DNA of 64,000 bases, from positions 3,224,001 through 3,288,000 of the forward strand of contig OZ242004.1 in assembly GCA_965204685.1 (NCBI GenBank), written 5' to 3'. The notes below the pieces were generated by a model. It worked only from the letters and a program-made list of their open reading frames with translations, did no database searches and was not told where the DNA came from. This stretch comes from Bin87 sp965204685. GTDB lineage: Bacteria; Chloroflexota; Dehalococcoidia; Lucifugimonadales; UBA3495. Position 1 is the stretch's first letter; each line of letters begins with the position of its first letter. Position numbers and translations under genes: made by a program. Positions 35,574 through 43,698 of this stretch are shown here, one piece after another.

Positions 35574-35838
35574 CGTCTTGGGAGTCCTTGAATATGAACT
35601 GTATAGGCTCTCCCGAACTACGGGGCGGGTGGACCACATCCACGATGCCGAGATCCCTGAAGAGCTCGTGGATGGCTTTCCCCAAGTGCTTGGGCTGCGG
35701 TAGCGCCCCCGGCTTGTCCAGCGCAATGCGCAGGATGTTCAGCGCCTCTTCCTCAATAGAGCAGCCATTACCAACGGCCCGCGCACGCAGGCGCACCGCC
35801 GTTTCCTCGTCTAGATCGTCCAAGTTTATGCTGACCAC
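35551..35838 (-). CDS. vapB: VapB/FitA-type antitoxin
   Basis: The 95-aa protein has an N-terminal ribbon-helix-helix-like part (VSINLDDLDEETAVRLRARA, EEEALNILRIAL), the FitA type DNA-binding fold, and a C-terminal tail that should wrap the toxin and ends in an acidic DDDDD run. The start is GTG with GGAGG 7 bp upstream. It overlaps vapC by 23 bp. It should repress its own promoter with VapC. A truncated relative lies at 36896-37030. Confidence 0.9.
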   Translation of the reverse strand: MVSINLDDLDEETAVRLRARAVGNGCSIEEEALNILRIALDKPGALPQPKHLGKAIHELFRDLGIVDVVHPPRSSGEPIQFIFKDSQDDDDDSGH

Positions 35839-35937
35839 CGCGCCACCTCCGTATGAGGCAATGCGTCATTTTAGCATGGGTGGTGGGGTGGTTATTTGGT
35901 GGCGCGATCTCGCCACCCGCTGTGGGAATGGGACCTT

Positions 35938-36663
35938 TCACGCAGCGCGAAGCGTATTGCCAATGCTGAAGTCCTCGTTGGCGCCAATTACGCCTTTGGC
36001 TTCTTTGGCTACCCCGCGGCCGATGTACGCACCCGCATGGATCGGATTCAAGGCTATGGCAAGGCTGTAGTCGGCGATGGCACCCTCAACATCTCCCTTA
36101 TCTTGTTTGGCGAGGCCTCGGGCGAAGTAGTAAGCGGCGTTGCTGGGATTCAACGCAATCGCAAGGCTGTGGTCGGCGATGGCACCCTCAACATCTCCCT
36201 TATCATGCTTGACGTGACCTCGGAAGTAATAGTAGGCATCGTCATTGGGATCCAGCACGATGGCGCGGTCAAAATCAACAATGGCGCCGTCAAAATCCCC
36301 CATACCTCCTTTGGCATGGCCTCGGGCAGAGTAGTATTCTGCCTCGTTAGGATCCAGCGCAATCGCAAGGCTGTGGTCGGCGATGGCACCGTCAACATCT
36401 CCCTTATCTCGCTTGGCAAGACCTCGCAAGTAGTAGTAACCGTCGTCGTTGGGATCCAGCGCGATGGCGCGGTCGAAATCAACAATGGCGCCGTCAACAT
36501 CTCCCTTATCTTGTTTGGCGCGGCCTCGGGTGTAGTATTCGTACGCCAACTCAATGTCATGGTTGTTGCGGGTGAAGGCGCTGCGTTCTCTCCGCTTCTG
36601 AAGTGCGCCGATCGCCCTGATAATCCTGGCCAGTGCAAAGAGTAGATGGGCGAACGCTCTCAT
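35938..36663 (-). CDS. tetratricopeptide repeat protein
   Basis: The 241-aa protein has an amphipathic N-terminal helix (FAHLLFALARIIRAIGAL) and five or six 34-residue TPR units of the type GDVDGAIVDFDRAIALDPND. The repeats are close in DNA too, so they have expanded recently. The start is ATG with GGAG 7 bp upstream. It probably serves as a protein-interaction scaffold; partner unknown. It lies in a patch rich in duplicated pieces. Confidence 0.82.
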   Translation of the reverse strand: MRAFAHLLFALARIIRAIGALQKRRERSAFTRNNHDIELAYEYYTRGRAKQDKGDVDGAIVDFDRAIALDPNDDGYYYLRGLAKRDKGDVDGAIADHSLAIALDPNEAEYYSARGHAKGGMGDFDGAIVDFDRAIVLDPNDDAYYYFRGHVKHDKGDVEGAIADHSLAIALNPSNAAYYFARGLAKQDKGDVEGAIADYSLAIALNPIHAGAYIGRGVAKEAKGVIGANEDFSIGNTLRAA

Positions 36664-36732
36664 AGTTACACTCCAATGTCAGGGTAGGCTCAGGGCGAAC
36701 GAGCGCGCGGCGAGTATGGCCGTGTATGTGCC

Positions 36733-36825
36733 TCACCCCACCGGGTTCACACCCGTCATCCCCAACCGGAACTGGCCCAAGTTGTCGTAGGCGCTGGTGT
36801 TGACCATGAAGTGCTGGGCGGCGGC
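36733..36825 (-). pseudogene. remnant: 3' end of an acyl-CoA dehydrogenase-like flavoprotein gene
   Basis: About 93 bp match the last 30 codons and stop of the intact gene at 38707-39951 in the same orientation (AAAQHFMVNTSAYDNLGQ is identical). Most differences are at silent positions and the stop codon differs (TGA versus TAG), so this is the tail of a diverged paralogue rather than a fresh copy. The rest of the gene is missing: homology stops sharply at 36825. Confidence 0.8.
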
Positions 36826-36895
36826 TCGGCGTTTCCAGTCCGTCGCTTCCGTGCCACTTGAATCACTCATGAATGGCCGTGCCAACTTTCTTGGG

Positions 36896-37030
36896 CTACG
36901 TCAGCAACTTGCGGTTGTTCAGGACAGAGTTCAGGATGTCGCGCGCCTCGTCCTCAATGGTGCAGACGTTGGCAAGGGGCCGGATATGCAACTCGTCAGC
37001 GTCCAAGCCTGGTATGGTTATGCTGACCAC
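36896..37030 (-). pseudogene. truncated VapB/FitA-like antitoxin copy
   Basis: A 44-codon frame starts at GTG 37030 with the same GGAGG-TGGCGCG spacing as vapB and reads VSITIPGLDADELH...TIEDEARDILNSVL, then stops at TAG. It resembles the DNA-binding half of FitA-type antitoxins and keeps the vapB upstream sequence, but has no toxin-binding tail and no toxin gene after it. It may be a relic, or a short orphan repressor. Confidence 0.7.
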
Positions 37031-37139
37031 CGCGCCACCTCCGTCCGGGGCATGGGCTTATTTTAGCACCGCGGCAGAGCGGTAATGGAGGCGCGCGACC
37101 CGTCGGCCAAACCGCCCTTTCGCATGGTTGCGTCGGTGG

Positions 37140-38600
37140 CTAGCTTCGGAGAAGGCCAATCAATCTGCTGAGCCAGCTTCCGGAAGGCCGGGGCCTCTGG
37201 CGCTGGAAATCGGCTCGGTGCTCAATATACGACTGCCTGGGATCGAGCGCGATGGCGTGGTCGAAGTCAGCCATGGCGCCGTCATAGTCGCCGAAACTGT
37301 CCTTCGCCATACCGCGGAAGAAGTAGGCATCCGAGTCTCCAGGGTTGAGCGCGATGGCTTGATCGCAGTCGGCAATGGCGCCAGCGTGGTCGCCCTGTAA
37401 GTTTCGGTTGGCGCCCCGCCAGGAGTACGCTTCCGCGAATTCGGGGTTGAGCGCAATGGCCTGGTCGTAGTCGGCTATGGCGCCCGCATGGTCGCCCCGT
37501 ACTCTTTTGCTTCCTCCCCTCCGGAAGTACACCTCCGCGTTTTCGGGGTTAAGCCCGATGGCTTGATCAAAGTCGGCAATGGCTCCAGTGTGGTCGTCTT
37601 GTATACTTCTGAGGACGCCCCGCCGGAGGTACGCCTCCGCATATTCGGGGTTGAGCCCAATGGCTTGGTCACAGTCGGCAATAGCTCCAGCGTAGTCACC
37701 CTGTCGTCCTTTGGCGACGCCCCGGAAGAAATAGGCCATCCCCGTTGGGTCTTGGGGGACGAGTACAATGGCTTGGCTGAAGTCGGCAATGGCTCCAGCG
37801 TGGTCGTCCAGTGTGTCTTTGGCCATACCGCGGCCGAAGTAGGCATGATGGTTCTCAGGGTCGAGCGCGATTGCTTGATCGTAGTCGGCAATGGCTCCGG
37901 CATGGTCGTCCAGTGCGTCTTTGGACATACCCCGGCCGAAGTAGGCACGCGAGTCTCCAGGGTGGAACGCGATTGCTTGATCGTAGTCGGCAATGGCTCC
38001 AGCATGGTCGTCCTGTAGCTTTCGGTTGTCGCCCCGCTGGAGGTAGGCTTCCGCGTATTCAGGGTTGAGCCCAATGGCTTGGTCAAAGTCGGCTATGGCG
38101 CCGTTGTAGTCGCCCAAATTGCCCTTCACCATGCCCCGGCCGAAGTAGGCCTCCGAGTCTCCAGGGTCCAACGCGATGACTTGATCGTAGTCAGCAATGG
38201 CGCCCGCATGGTCGCCCCGTCTTCTTTTGCTTTCACCACGCCAGCCGTGCGCATCCGCGGATTCTGGGTTGAGCTCGATGGCTTGATCAAAGTCGGCAAT
38301 GGCGCCAGCGTCGTCGTCTTGCAGGCTTCTGAGCATGCCCCGCCGGAAGTAAGTATCCACGTCTTCGGGGTTGAGCCTGATGGCTTGGTCATAGTCGGCA
38401 ATAGCGCCAGCGTAGTCGCGCTGTAGCGCCTTGGCGCGACCCCGGCGTGAGTAGGCCGGCGCGTATTCGGAATCGAGCGCGATGGCGCGTTGGTAGTCTG
38501 CTATGGCGCCGTCATAGTCGCCATCGTCGGCTTTGGCATCCCCCTGGTCCACGAAGTATTCGGCCTGTTGCTGGATTTCGGACTGATCCTGATCTGACAT
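37140..38600 (-). CDS. long tetratricopeptide repeat protein, 13 near-identical repeats
   Basis: The 486-aa protein is almost entirely TPR: 13 units of 34 residues each carry GAIADYDQAIALNP or a close variant, and the coding DNA repeats every 102 bp. Such a solenoid would offer a protein-binding groove. The C-terminal 30 residues are basic and end with a hydrophobic patch (WLSRLIGLLRS). ATG 38600 has AAGGA upstream. The repeat number is likely to vary between strains by slippage or recombination. Lies between the truncated paralogue tail and the intact flavoprotein gene. Confidence 0.87.
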   Translation of the reverse strand: MSDQDQSEIQQQAEYFVDQGDAKADDGDYDGAIADYQRAIALDSEYAPAYSRRGRAKALQRDYAGAIADYDQAIRLNPEDVDTYFRRGMLRSLQDDDAGAIADFDQAIELNPESADAHGWRGESKRRRGDHAGAIADYDQVIALDPGDSEAYFGRGMVKGNLGDYNGAIADFDQAIGLNPEYAEAYLQRGDNRKLQDDHAGAIADYDQAIAFHPGDSRAYFGRGMSKDALDDHAGAIADYDQAIALDPENHHAYFGRGMAKDTLDDHAGAIADFSQAIVLVPQDPTGMAYFFRGVAKGRQGDYAGAIADCDQAIGLNPEYAEAYLRRGVLRSIQDDHTGAIADFDQAIGLNPENAEVYFRRGGSKRVRGDHAGAIADYDQAIALNPEFAEAYSWRGANRNLQGDHAGAIADCDQAIALNPGDSDAYFFRGMAKDSFGDYDGAMADFDHAIALDPRQSYIEHRADFQRQRPRPSGSWLSRLIGLLRS

Positions 38601-38706
38601 AGTCGCGTCCTTTCATCTCATCGCACTGTATGGCTACCTAACTCAGTCCTGATTGTAGAGCATCAATACGACTGGGAAACACAGATTATAGTCTGGGTTC
38701 TCTCGA

Positions 38707-39951
38707 CTACCCCATCGGGTTCACGCCCGGCATTCCCAGCCGGAACTGGCCTAGGTTGTCGTAGGCGCTGGTGTTGACCATGAAGTGCTGGGCGGCGGCG
38801 TTGATGTCGCGCATGCAGCGCTGGAGGACGCGGTCGTTGTAGATGGCGTTGCCGCCGCCGTAGCGGAAGGCGGTGGTGGTCACCTGGCAGGCAACGTCCG
38901 TGGCGTAAACGCAGGCGCCGCGGAGGCGGAGTTGCCGCTCCAGGTCGGGACGCTCACCGCGGAGGCAGAACTCCCAGGCTTCGTCCAACGCCTCGCGGCA
39001 AAGGGCGCGGGCGGCGTGGAGTTGCTGATCGCACTTGCCCAAATCGTGCTGCAGGGCGCCGCGCTGGGCGATGGTCGAGGTCAGGTAGCCCCGCTGGTAG
39101 GACCCGGCTTGCTGGAAAATCTCGTCCAAAGCGCGCCGGGCCACGCCCAGGGCGAATGCCGCGTGGTCGGGAGTGACGAAGCCGGGCCGGCCCAACCAGA
39201 ATAAAGGCCCACCCTTGCGGGGATCAGTGGACATCAGGTCGAAGGCCATATCCTCCGGCACGAAATAATGGTTGAAAACGAAATCGCGGCTGCCCGTGCC
39301 TTTGAGGCCCATCACCTGCCAGTTGTCCAGGAACTGCACGTCCTCGATGGGAGCGGCGAAAATCATGTGCTCCGGACCCGGGCCGTCGTCTCGGACAATG
39401 CGGAAGCCGGCCAGCAGCCACGAGGAATGGGCGGAGCCGCTGGCGAAAGGCCAACGCCCACTCACCCTCCAGCCGCCGTCAACCGGCGTGGCCATCCCGC
39501 GCGGGATGATCGCGCCGGACGCGATGGGCATCCGGCCGCCGCCGAAAATGCGCTCCACGCCGGCCTCGGGCAAAAACGCCCCCAGCCACGACGCGCTGGT
39601 GCTGTTGATGAAAGCGCACCAGCCGGCGGACGGGTTGATGTAGCAGAGTTCGTCGCACAACTCCAGGTAGAGATGCGGATCCACCTCCGGGCCGCCCAGT
39701 TCCTGCGGGACTTTCAGCGACAGCAGACCCTCACGATACAGTGCCACCACCGACGGCCACGACAGCCTTTCGCCAGCGTCATTGTCCTCGGCGTCGGCCT
39801 CCAGGATGGGACGGATGCGGGCGATGGCGTCCAGCAGGTGGCGGCGCAGGGCTTCCCGGTCCGTGGGCAGGTTGGGTATGCTCAGGGCTTCCAGAGCGGA
39901 GACGTCGAACGGCGCAACGGATTCGACCGATTCTCTCGTGGTTATGGTCAT
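38707..39951 (-). CDS. acyl-CoA dehydrogenase-like flavin-dependent monooxygenase
   Basis: The 414-aa protein has the acyl-CoA dehydrogenase fold but resembles the oxygenase branch (HsaA, DszC or similar), with LKVPQELGGPEVDP, AGWCAFINSTSA, WRVSGRWPFASG and MGLKGTGSRDF. The C-terminal YGGGNAIYNDRVLQRCMRDI replaces the dehydrogenase IYEGTSE with its catalytic Glu. It probably uses FMNH2 or FADH2 from a separate reductase. A paralogue's 3' remnant is at 36733-36825. Confidence 0.85.
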   Translation of the reverse strand: MTITTRESVESVAPFDVSALEALSIPNLPTDREALRRHLLDAIARIRPILEADAEDNDAGERLSWPSVVALYREGLLSLKVPQELGGPEVDPHLYLELCDELCYINPSAGWCAFINSTSASWLGAFLPEAGVERIFGGGRMPIASGAIIPRGMATPVDGGWRVSGRWPFASGSAHSSWLLAGFRIVRDDGPGPEHMIFAAPIEDVQFLDNWQVMGLKGTGSRDFVFNHYFVPEDMAFDLMSTDPRKGGPLFWLGRPGFVTPDHAAFALGVARRALDEIFQQAGSYQRGYLTSTIAQRGALQHDLGKCDQQLHAARALCREALDEAWEFCLRGERPDLERQLRLRGACVYATDVACQVTTTAFRYGGGNAIYNDRVLQRCMRDINAAAQHFMVNTSAYDNLGQFRLGMPGVNPMG

Positions 39952-40007
39952 ACGAACGGATCTGGAGTCCGCAGGAGCGTCACGCCGGCAAGTACCGAGT
40001 ATGCCGA

Positions 40008-41147
40008 TCAGGCGTGGGCCGGCGTTTTTTCGATTTCCTCCATCAGCGCTGTCAGCATTTCGTCTTCCGAGACCACTCGTATCTTCTCGCCCTTGCGGAA
40101 GATGATGGCGCGGCCGGCGCCGGCGGCGATGCCCACGTCCGCGTCCTTGGCTTCGCCGGGACCGTTGACCTCGCAGCCCATGACCGCGACCTTGATGTTC
40201 TTGTCGGTCTTTTTCAGCAGGTCGTCCACGTCGTTGGCCAGCTTGCGGATGTCCACATCAGCCCGCCCGCAACTGGGGCAGGCGACCATAGTCGTCCCTT
40301 TGTCCCGCAGATTCAGCGATTTCAGGATTTCATACCCTGCGATCACCTCTTCGACACTGTCGTCGCTCAACGACACGCGGATCGTGTCCCCGATACCCTC
40401 GTACAGCAGCACGCCCAACCCCACGGCGGTGCGAATGGAACCGGACTTGGCGGTTCCGGCCTCCGTGATGCCCAGGTGCAGCGGATAAGGCACCATTTCG
40501 CCCAGACGACGGTAGGCCTCGACGGTAGTTGGCACGTCGAAGGCTTTCATGGAGATCTTGATCTGGTCGAAGTCCTGCTCCTCCAGGAGGCTCACTTCCC
40601 AGAGAGCGGTGGCGACCATGTGGTCAACGATGCTGTAGTCGCCAGCCTGGGCCTCGCCGGCCTTGGGCAGCCGGTTCACCAGATCCATGTGGCGGGAGAA
40701 CCCGCGCGTCCGGCCGATGCCGCCCACGGGCGGCAGGCTGCCGAAATTCACGCCGATGCGGATGGGGATGTCGCGCTCCTTGGCCGCGGCAACGACCTGG
40801 CGCACCTGGTCCTCGTTGCGCAAGTTGCCGGGATTGAGACGCAGACAGTCAATGCCTCCGGCCGCGCATTCCAAGGCCAGTTGATAGTGAAAATGGATGT
40901 CGGCGATCAGCGGTATCCGGATCTGTTTCTTGATCTCCGCCATCGCCTTGGCGGCTTCCATGTCGGGCACCGCTGAACGGATGATCTCGCAGCCCGCTTC
41001 TTCAAGTTCATGGATCTGCCGCACTGTGGCCTTGACGTCACGAGTGTCGGTCTTGGTCATCGACTGCACGGTAATGTCGGCGCCTCCGCCAACCTTGACG
41101 CCGCCGACGTACACCGGTTTGGTAACCCTTCGCTGGTTCACAGTCAT
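40008..41147 (-). CDS. ispG: 4-hydroxy-3-methylbut-2-enyl diphosphate synthase
   Basis: The 379-aa protein has the VQSMTKTDTRD start of IspG, a TIM barrel, and the [4Fe-4S] cysteines Cys290, Cys293 and Cys325 (VACPSCGR, VMGCEVNGPGEAKDAD) with the cluster-ligating Glu332. It performs the penultimate step of the MEP isoprenoid pathway. The start at 41147 is preferred; an open frame to 41345 adds a long sequence that looks non-coding. GTG 41156 is a close alternative. Confidence 0.95.
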   Translation of the reverse strand: MTVNQRRVTKPVYVGGVKVGGGADITVQSMTKTDTRDVKATVRQIHELEEAGCEIIRSAVPDMEAAKAMAEIKKQIRIPLIADIHFHYQLALECAAGGIDCLRLNPGNLRNEDQVRQVVAAAKERDIPIRIGVNFGSLPPVGGIGRTRGFSRHMDLVNRLPKAGEAQAGDYSIVDHMVATALWEVSLLEEQDFDQIKISMKAFDVPTTVEAYRRLGEMVPYPLHLGITEAGTAKSGSIRTAVGLGVLLYEGIGDTIRVSLSDDSVEEVIAGYEILKSLNLRDKGTTMVACPSCGRADVDIRKLANDVDDLLKKTDKNIKVAVMGCEVNGPGEAKDADVGIAAGAGRAIIFRKGEKIRVVSEDEMLTALMEEIEKTPAHA

Positions 41148-41425
41148 CTTCGTCACCGCCGTATGGGAAAAGAGGTGTGGCGAACTCGAAAACCCGAACT
41201 TATGGCTCGCAATAATACACGATAGCCTGATGCAGGCGCCACCGCGCGGCCGTTGCCCGGTATCCCAATGCAGCCGGTTCCAAGGTGAATCCCGGATACG
41301 GTTACGCGAACCGGAAACGGCGTTGCTGTATAATGTGGATGCCAACGTGAGGCCGGCGCAACGGTGGGTTCCGGCATGAATCGGCGTACTAGCCCGGCAG
41401 AATCGGGCATCAGGCAGGTGACAGC

Positions 41426-42562
41426 GTGCGCGACGTTATTCAGGAAGCGGTAAATCAGTTGGAATCGGGCAATCCCTGCGTGCTGGCCACGGTGGTGCGA
41501 ACCAAGGGCTCCACGCCGCAAAAATCCGGCGCGATGCTGCTGGTGCGAGAGGATGGAACCGCCGTCGGCACCTTGGGCGGCGGCTGCGTCGAGGGCGACA
41601 TCTGGTTCGCGGCGCGGGAGATCCTGCGCAACCAGGGCGGCCCGGAGTTCAAGGACTATTACCTGAACGAGGACATCGCAGCCCGGGACGGCCTGGTGTG
41701 CGGCGGCACGATGTACTTCTACCTGGAGCCTTTCTGGGACACGAAAGATTTCACCGACATCGGATCTGAGTTGCTGGGCGCGTACGACGGCGCAGAACCG
41801 GCGGCTCTGGCGACGGTAGTGAGATCCGAAGGGGATACGGCGCGTCTCGGAGCCAAGCTGCTCCTGCGGTCCGATGGTTCAATCGCCGGCGGCATCGGGA
41901 CTGCTGAGCTTGACGAAATCGCGCTGGAAGCGGCCGGCCGCGTGGCTGCGGTTGGCGCGAATGAATCAGTCACCATTGACGACCAGACCGAGCTTTTCGT
42001 TGAGGGTTTCACCACTCCGCCGACGCTGGTCATGGTGGGCGGCGGACACGTGGGAAAGGCTACCGCGGACCTCGCCCACCAGTTGGGTTACCGGGTGTAC
42101 ATCGTCGATGACCGGGAGGACTTCTCCAACGCCGGGCGTTTCCCCTACGCGGAAGAGACCATCGTTACCCCGTACACCAACTGGGCGCAGCACCTGGACA
42201 TCAACGTCAACAGCTTCATCGTGGTGGCGTCGCGGGGGCATTGGTTCGATGACGTCGCGCTGGAGTCGGCACTGACCACCAATGCTCGCTACATCGGTTT
42301 GCTGGGCAGCCGGCGCAAGACGCTGATGATCTACCAACGCTTGCTGCAGGAAGGTGTGCCGCGCGAGCGGCTGGCGGAAGTACGTGCTCCCATCGGTCTG
42401 GACATCGGCGCTCTGGAGCCGGAGGAGTTGGCCGTGAGCATCATGTCCGAGATCATCATGGCCCGGCGCGGCGGCAAGGGCAGCCCCATGACCATGGACG
42501 ACTGGTACCTCGAACGCGCCGAGCGGCGGGCAAACCGGGCGATGGAGGCCACGGCGGATTGA
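41426..42562 (+). CDS. xdhC: XdhC/CoxI family molybdenum-cofactor maturation protein
   Basis: The 378-aa protein combines the XdhC N-domain (LATVVRTKGSTPQKSGAML, GTLGGGCVEG) with the C-terminal Rossmann domain (MVGGGHVGKATADLAHQ). Family members bind Moco and insert a sulfur before delivery to molybdenum enzymes. The start is GTG. The MobA-like gene is 146 bp downstream and a molybdenum formate dehydrogenase is 4 kb on, a context that fits cofactor supply. Confidence 0.9.
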   Translation: MRDVIQEAVNQLESGNPCVLATVVRTKGSTPQKSGAMLLVREDGTAVGTLGGGCVEGDIWFAAREILRNQGGPEFKDYYLNEDIAARDGLVCGGTMYFYLEPFWDTKDFTDIGSELLGAYDGAEPAALATVVRSEGDTARLGAKLLLRSDGSIAGGIGTAELDEIALEAAGRVAAVGANESVTIDDQTELFVEGFTTPPTLVMVGGGHVGKATADLAHQLGYRVYIVDDREDFSNAGRFPYAEETIVTPYTNWAQHLDINVNSFIVVASRGHWFDDVALESALTTNARYIGLLGSRRKTLMIYQRLLQEGVPRERLAEVRAPIGLDIGALEPEELAVSIMSEIIMARRGGKGSPMTMDDWYLERAERRANRAMEATAD

Positions 42563-42715
42563 TTGCCGGACGGCCTGTTGTTCCTTCAGCTCGATGACAC
42601 GCCGTCCTTCGGGGCCAGGTTCGAGCGCTTTCTGCAGCGGTATAACTTCAGCGGCAGCGACCGACTAAGCAGCCTGATTCGAGCGCGTTTGGTCAGGTAT
42701 TCAGCGCATGGCTGA
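42563..42715 (+). CDS. possible short ORF between xdhC and the MobA-like gene
   Basis: An open frame of 51 codons starts at TTG immediately after the xdhC stop, reads LPDGLLFLQLDDTPSFGA...FERFLQRYNFSGSD, and ends 8 bp into the MobA-like gene. Its composition looks coding, but the start is weak and I recognise no family. It may be a genuine coupler peptide or the remnant of a larger gene. Confidence 0.3.
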   Translation: MPDGLLFLQLDDTPSFGARFERFLQRYNFSGSDRLSSLIRARLVRYSAHG

Positions 42716-43382
42716 TCTTTCTCCATTTACCTCAGCGGTCCTGCTCGCCGCCGGCGTCTCCCGACGCATGGGCACGCTGAAAGCGTTGCTGGACTGGCAG
42801 GGGCGGCCGCTCATCATCCATCAGATAGTCGCGCTGCGCGAGGCCGGGGCGGACGAGGTGATCGTCGTGCTGGGCTACCGGGCCGACGAGTTGCAGGCGC
42901 GGATTGGCGTCAACCGGGACGTATACAACCTCGGCAGGGTGCGGTGCGTAATCAACGAGGACTACGCCCAGGGAAAAACCACCTCAATCAAGACGGGCCT
43001 CTGGGCGCTAGGACCGTCCGCCGATCCCGACGCGGCGATCCTGATGTTGAACGTCGACCAGCCACGTTCGACCGGGATCATTAAGAGAACGTTACACGCC
43101 CATCGCGACGGAGACGCTAATCTCATCACGATCCCCACTTACCTGGGAAAGGGTGGGCATCCCATCGTTGTGAGCCGGAGCCTGTACAGCGAACTCATCG
43201 CCATCGACGAGAAAACCCAGGGTATGCGAGCGGTTACCGAGCGTCACCGTGACGCCACGCAGCGGGTCGAACTGGGCACTGCGGAGTTGCTCTGGGACGT
43301 CAACACGCCCGAACAGTACCAAGCGGCGCTCAAAGGGTTGGAAACCGAGCCAAAGACCTGGCAGCGCGGACGTCGCGCATAG
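42708..43382 (+). CDS. molybdenum cofactor nucleotidyltransferase, MobA/MocA-like
   Basis: The 224-aa protein has the LLAAGVSRRMGTLKALL nucleotide-binding motif and LNVDQPRST metal-binding motif of the MobA-like NTP transferases. MocA and related proteins attach CMP or GMP to molybdopterin, making the dinucleotide cofactor. A GTP user (MobA) would fit the formate dehydrogenase downstream, whereas CTP would fit xanthine dehydrogenase-type enzymes, which pair with XdhC; the sequence alone does not decide. Confidence 0.85.
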   Translation: MADLSPFTSAVLLAAGVSRRMGTLKALLDWQGRPLIIHQIVALREAGADEVIVVLGYRADELQARIGVNRDVYNLGRVRCVINEDYAQGKTTSIKTGLWALGPSADPDAAILMLNVDQPRSTGIIKRTLHAHRDGDANLITIPTYLGKGGHPIVVSRSLYSELIAIDEKTQGMRAVTERHRDATQRVELGTAELLWDVNTPEQYQAALKGLETEPKTWQRGRRA

Positions 43383-43396
43383 CTGAGGCAAACTGA

Positions 43397-43430
43397 AACC
43401 GGGGCCCGATAAACAGTCGAGGCCCCGGTT
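43397..43430 (-). terminator. long-stem terminator-like hairpin
   Basis: AACCGGGGCC and its complement form a 10-bp perfect stem with a 14-nt loop. On the minus strand it is followed by TTCAGTTTG. It could stop the minus-strand small transcript and, in the other direction, the MobA-like gene transcript, which ends 14 bp before it. Confidence 0.7.
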
Positions 43431-43445
43431 GCTGGTTCTCCCTTC

Positions 43446-43537
43446 GTTCCGCCGCCAAGGATGCGGCGGGCTGACGGGTTTTGACCCTGTCAGCGGCCAC
43501 CCAGCATCGTCATGCCACCGCGGCTCCGCCGACAGGG
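43446..43537 (-). ncRNA. structured RNA element with mutually exclusive hairpins
   Basis: On the minus strand, CCCTGTCGGCGG (43537-43526) can pair with CCGCTGACAGGG (43496-43485) over 12 bp with one GU pair. Alternatively GCTGACAGGG (43494-43485) can pair with CCCGTCAGC (43478-43470). The two use the same bases, so only one can form. A further GC stem, CCGCC..GGCGG, lies between them and the terminator. This switch-like design resembles attenuators or riboswitch expression platforms, but the terminator ends the transcript with no gene beyond. No known RNA family is recognised. Confidence 0.5.
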
Positions 43538-43587
43538 CTCTTACAGGGGAAATGCCAGCTATGGTTCAGCTCGATCAGCGTAACCAC
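43510..43587 (-). CDS. possible 25-aa microprotein or leader peptide
   Basis: A GTG codon at 43587 follows an AGGAGG site with 6-bp spacing, the best ribosome site in this region. The frame reads VVTLIELNHSWHFPCKSP and ends VGGAAVA before TGA at 43510. It contains one Cys, two His and one Trp. The ORF ends inside the hairpin region, so translating ribosomes could decide which hairpin forms. It lies in its own promoter-terminator unit. No similarity to a known peptide is claimed. Confidence 0.45.
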   Translation of the reverse strand: MVTLIELNHSWHFPCKSPVGGAAVA

Positions 43588-43671
43588 TTCTAACCTCCTG
43601 CTTTGACGATGGTCCGGCCATCGGGCTGTGGTGGGTGGGAGTTCCCTGTACCCCCAGCACCTTGAATACAT

Positions 43672-43698
43672 AGTATACCGCTCGAAGATGCTTGTCAA
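43672..43698 (-). promoter_or_regulatory. strong promoter on the minus strand
   Basis: Perfect TTGACA (43698-43693) and TATACT (43677-43672) are 15 bp apart; a shifted -10 (TACTAT) gives 17 bp. It points away from the LLM gene towards the hairpin region. Confidence 0.7.

Noticed and set aside
37140..38600. Regularly spaced DNA repeats that could be mistaken for a CRISPR array
   Set aside because: The 102-bp period is in frame and encodes TPR units; there are no unique spacers or cas genes.
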